A stretch of DNA of 6,285 nucleotides from Acidobacteriota bacterium (lineage in GTDB: Bacteria > Acidobacteriota > Terriglobia > UBA7540 > JAPUME01), in contig JAPUME010000316.1 of the NCBI GenBank assembly GCA_027294185.1, positions 1 to 6,285 of the forward strand, written 5' to 3'. The translations under genes and the position numbers were made by a program. The notes under the pieces are model-generated. The model did no database searches and was not told the DNA's origin. It saw nothing but the letters and a program-made list of their open reading frames with translations. Positions 6,005 through 6,285 of this stretch are shown here, one piece after another; position 1 is the stretch's first letter; every line of letters starts with the position of its first letter.

Positions 6005-6285
6005 ATGCAACTGGAACTTCAGGAGGTGGCAAGGATTCTGGGGAGTAAGGCATCCCCTCGCCCCGCCCTTTGTCGTGGATACACCTCGGACTCGCGCCAT
6101 ACCAGAGCGAGTGATCTGTTTTTCGCCATCCCGGGCCCCCGTTTCGACGGTCACGATTTTGTGCCGTCGGCGATTGAGAACGGCGCGGTGGGAGCAGTGG
6201 TATCGAACGGGCGTGTGGGGTCCTATCCCAAATCTCTTCGGCCGGTCCTGCTCGATGTTCCGGATACGGTTCGCGCCTTGCAACA
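6005..6285 (+). CDS. murF: UDP-N-acetylmuramoyl-tripeptide--D-alanyl-D-alanine ligase MurF (5' part, truncated by window end)
   Basis: MurF is the cytoplasmic ATP-dependent ligase that adds D-Ala-D-Ala to the UDP-MurNAc tripeptide, the step after MurE. Only 93 codons are present; the frame is open to the window edge. The visible part is the Mur ligase N-terminal substrate-binding domain: MQLELQEVARILG at the start, then GYTSDSR (25-31), a conserved Mur ligase motif, followed by SDLFFAIPGPRFDGHDF (about 36-52) and AIENGAVGAVVS (about 56-67). The ATP-binding and C-terminal domains lie outside, so assignment rests on this domain plus the position after murE. ATG 6005 gives the family-like N-terminus; in-frame GTG codons at 5996 and 5984 are alternatives and an in-frame TGA at 5975-5977 bounds the frame. 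The Shine-Dalgarno is poor and lies in an inverted repeat. The 85-nt gap after murE is larger than the other gaps of this cluster. Confidence 0.9.
   Translation, partial: MQLELQEVARILGSKASPRPALCRGYTSDSRHTRASDLFFAIPGPRFDGHDFVPSAIENGAVGAVVSNGRVGSYPKSLRPVLLDVPDTVRALQ

Overview
The window is the start of a division and cell wall (dcw) cluster, all on the + strand, in canonical order: mraZ, rsmH (mraW), ftsL, ftsI (PASTA-type class B penicillin-binding protein), murE, and the first 93 codons of murF, which runs off the right edge. The DNA is moderately GC-rich. MurE carries the DNPR signature of meso-diaminopimelate-adding enzymes, so the peptidoglycan is probably of the DAP type. FtsI ends in a single PASTA domain. 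The combination of dcw order, DAP-type MurE, a PASTA-bearing FtsI and a short bitopic FtsL fits a Gram-negative lineage such as Acidobacteriota or a deltaproteobacterial-type group. That placement is inference; no marker here settles it.

Layout. Positions 1-294 hold no convincing gene, only AT-rich stretches and a few small imperfect hairpins. Phased A-tracts at 271-290 lead into a sigma-70-type promoter (TTGACA, 17 bp, TATGTT). The -10 element and the initial transcribed region are covered by five 5-bp MraZ-box-like direct repeats at an exact 10-bp period (315-359), which suggests autoregulation by MraZ. mraZ (396-836) abuts rsmH (837-1760) with no intervening base. ftsL (1788-2267) and ftsI (2296-4344) follow with gaps of 27 and 28 nt. 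murE (preferred start 4417, alternative GTG at 4351; stop 5919) lies in the same frame as ftsI, with only one TGA between them. An 85-nt spacer with two tandem hairpins separates murE from murF (6005 onward).

How the genes work together. MraZ is the cluster's transcription factor. RsmH methylates 16S rRNA. FtsL is a bitopic divisome scaffold and FtsI the septal transpeptidase. MurE and MurF add the third amino acid and the D-Ala-D-Ala dipeptide to the UDP-MurNAc peptide that eventually supplies FtsI. One promoter upstream of mraZ probably drives the operon, since no intrinsic terminator is visible between the genes.

I see no new protein system here; all the coding content belongs to well-known families. 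The points worth checking are regulatory: the five-box operator, the ftsI/murE junction, and the structured murE-murF spacer with its MraZ-box-like sequence.
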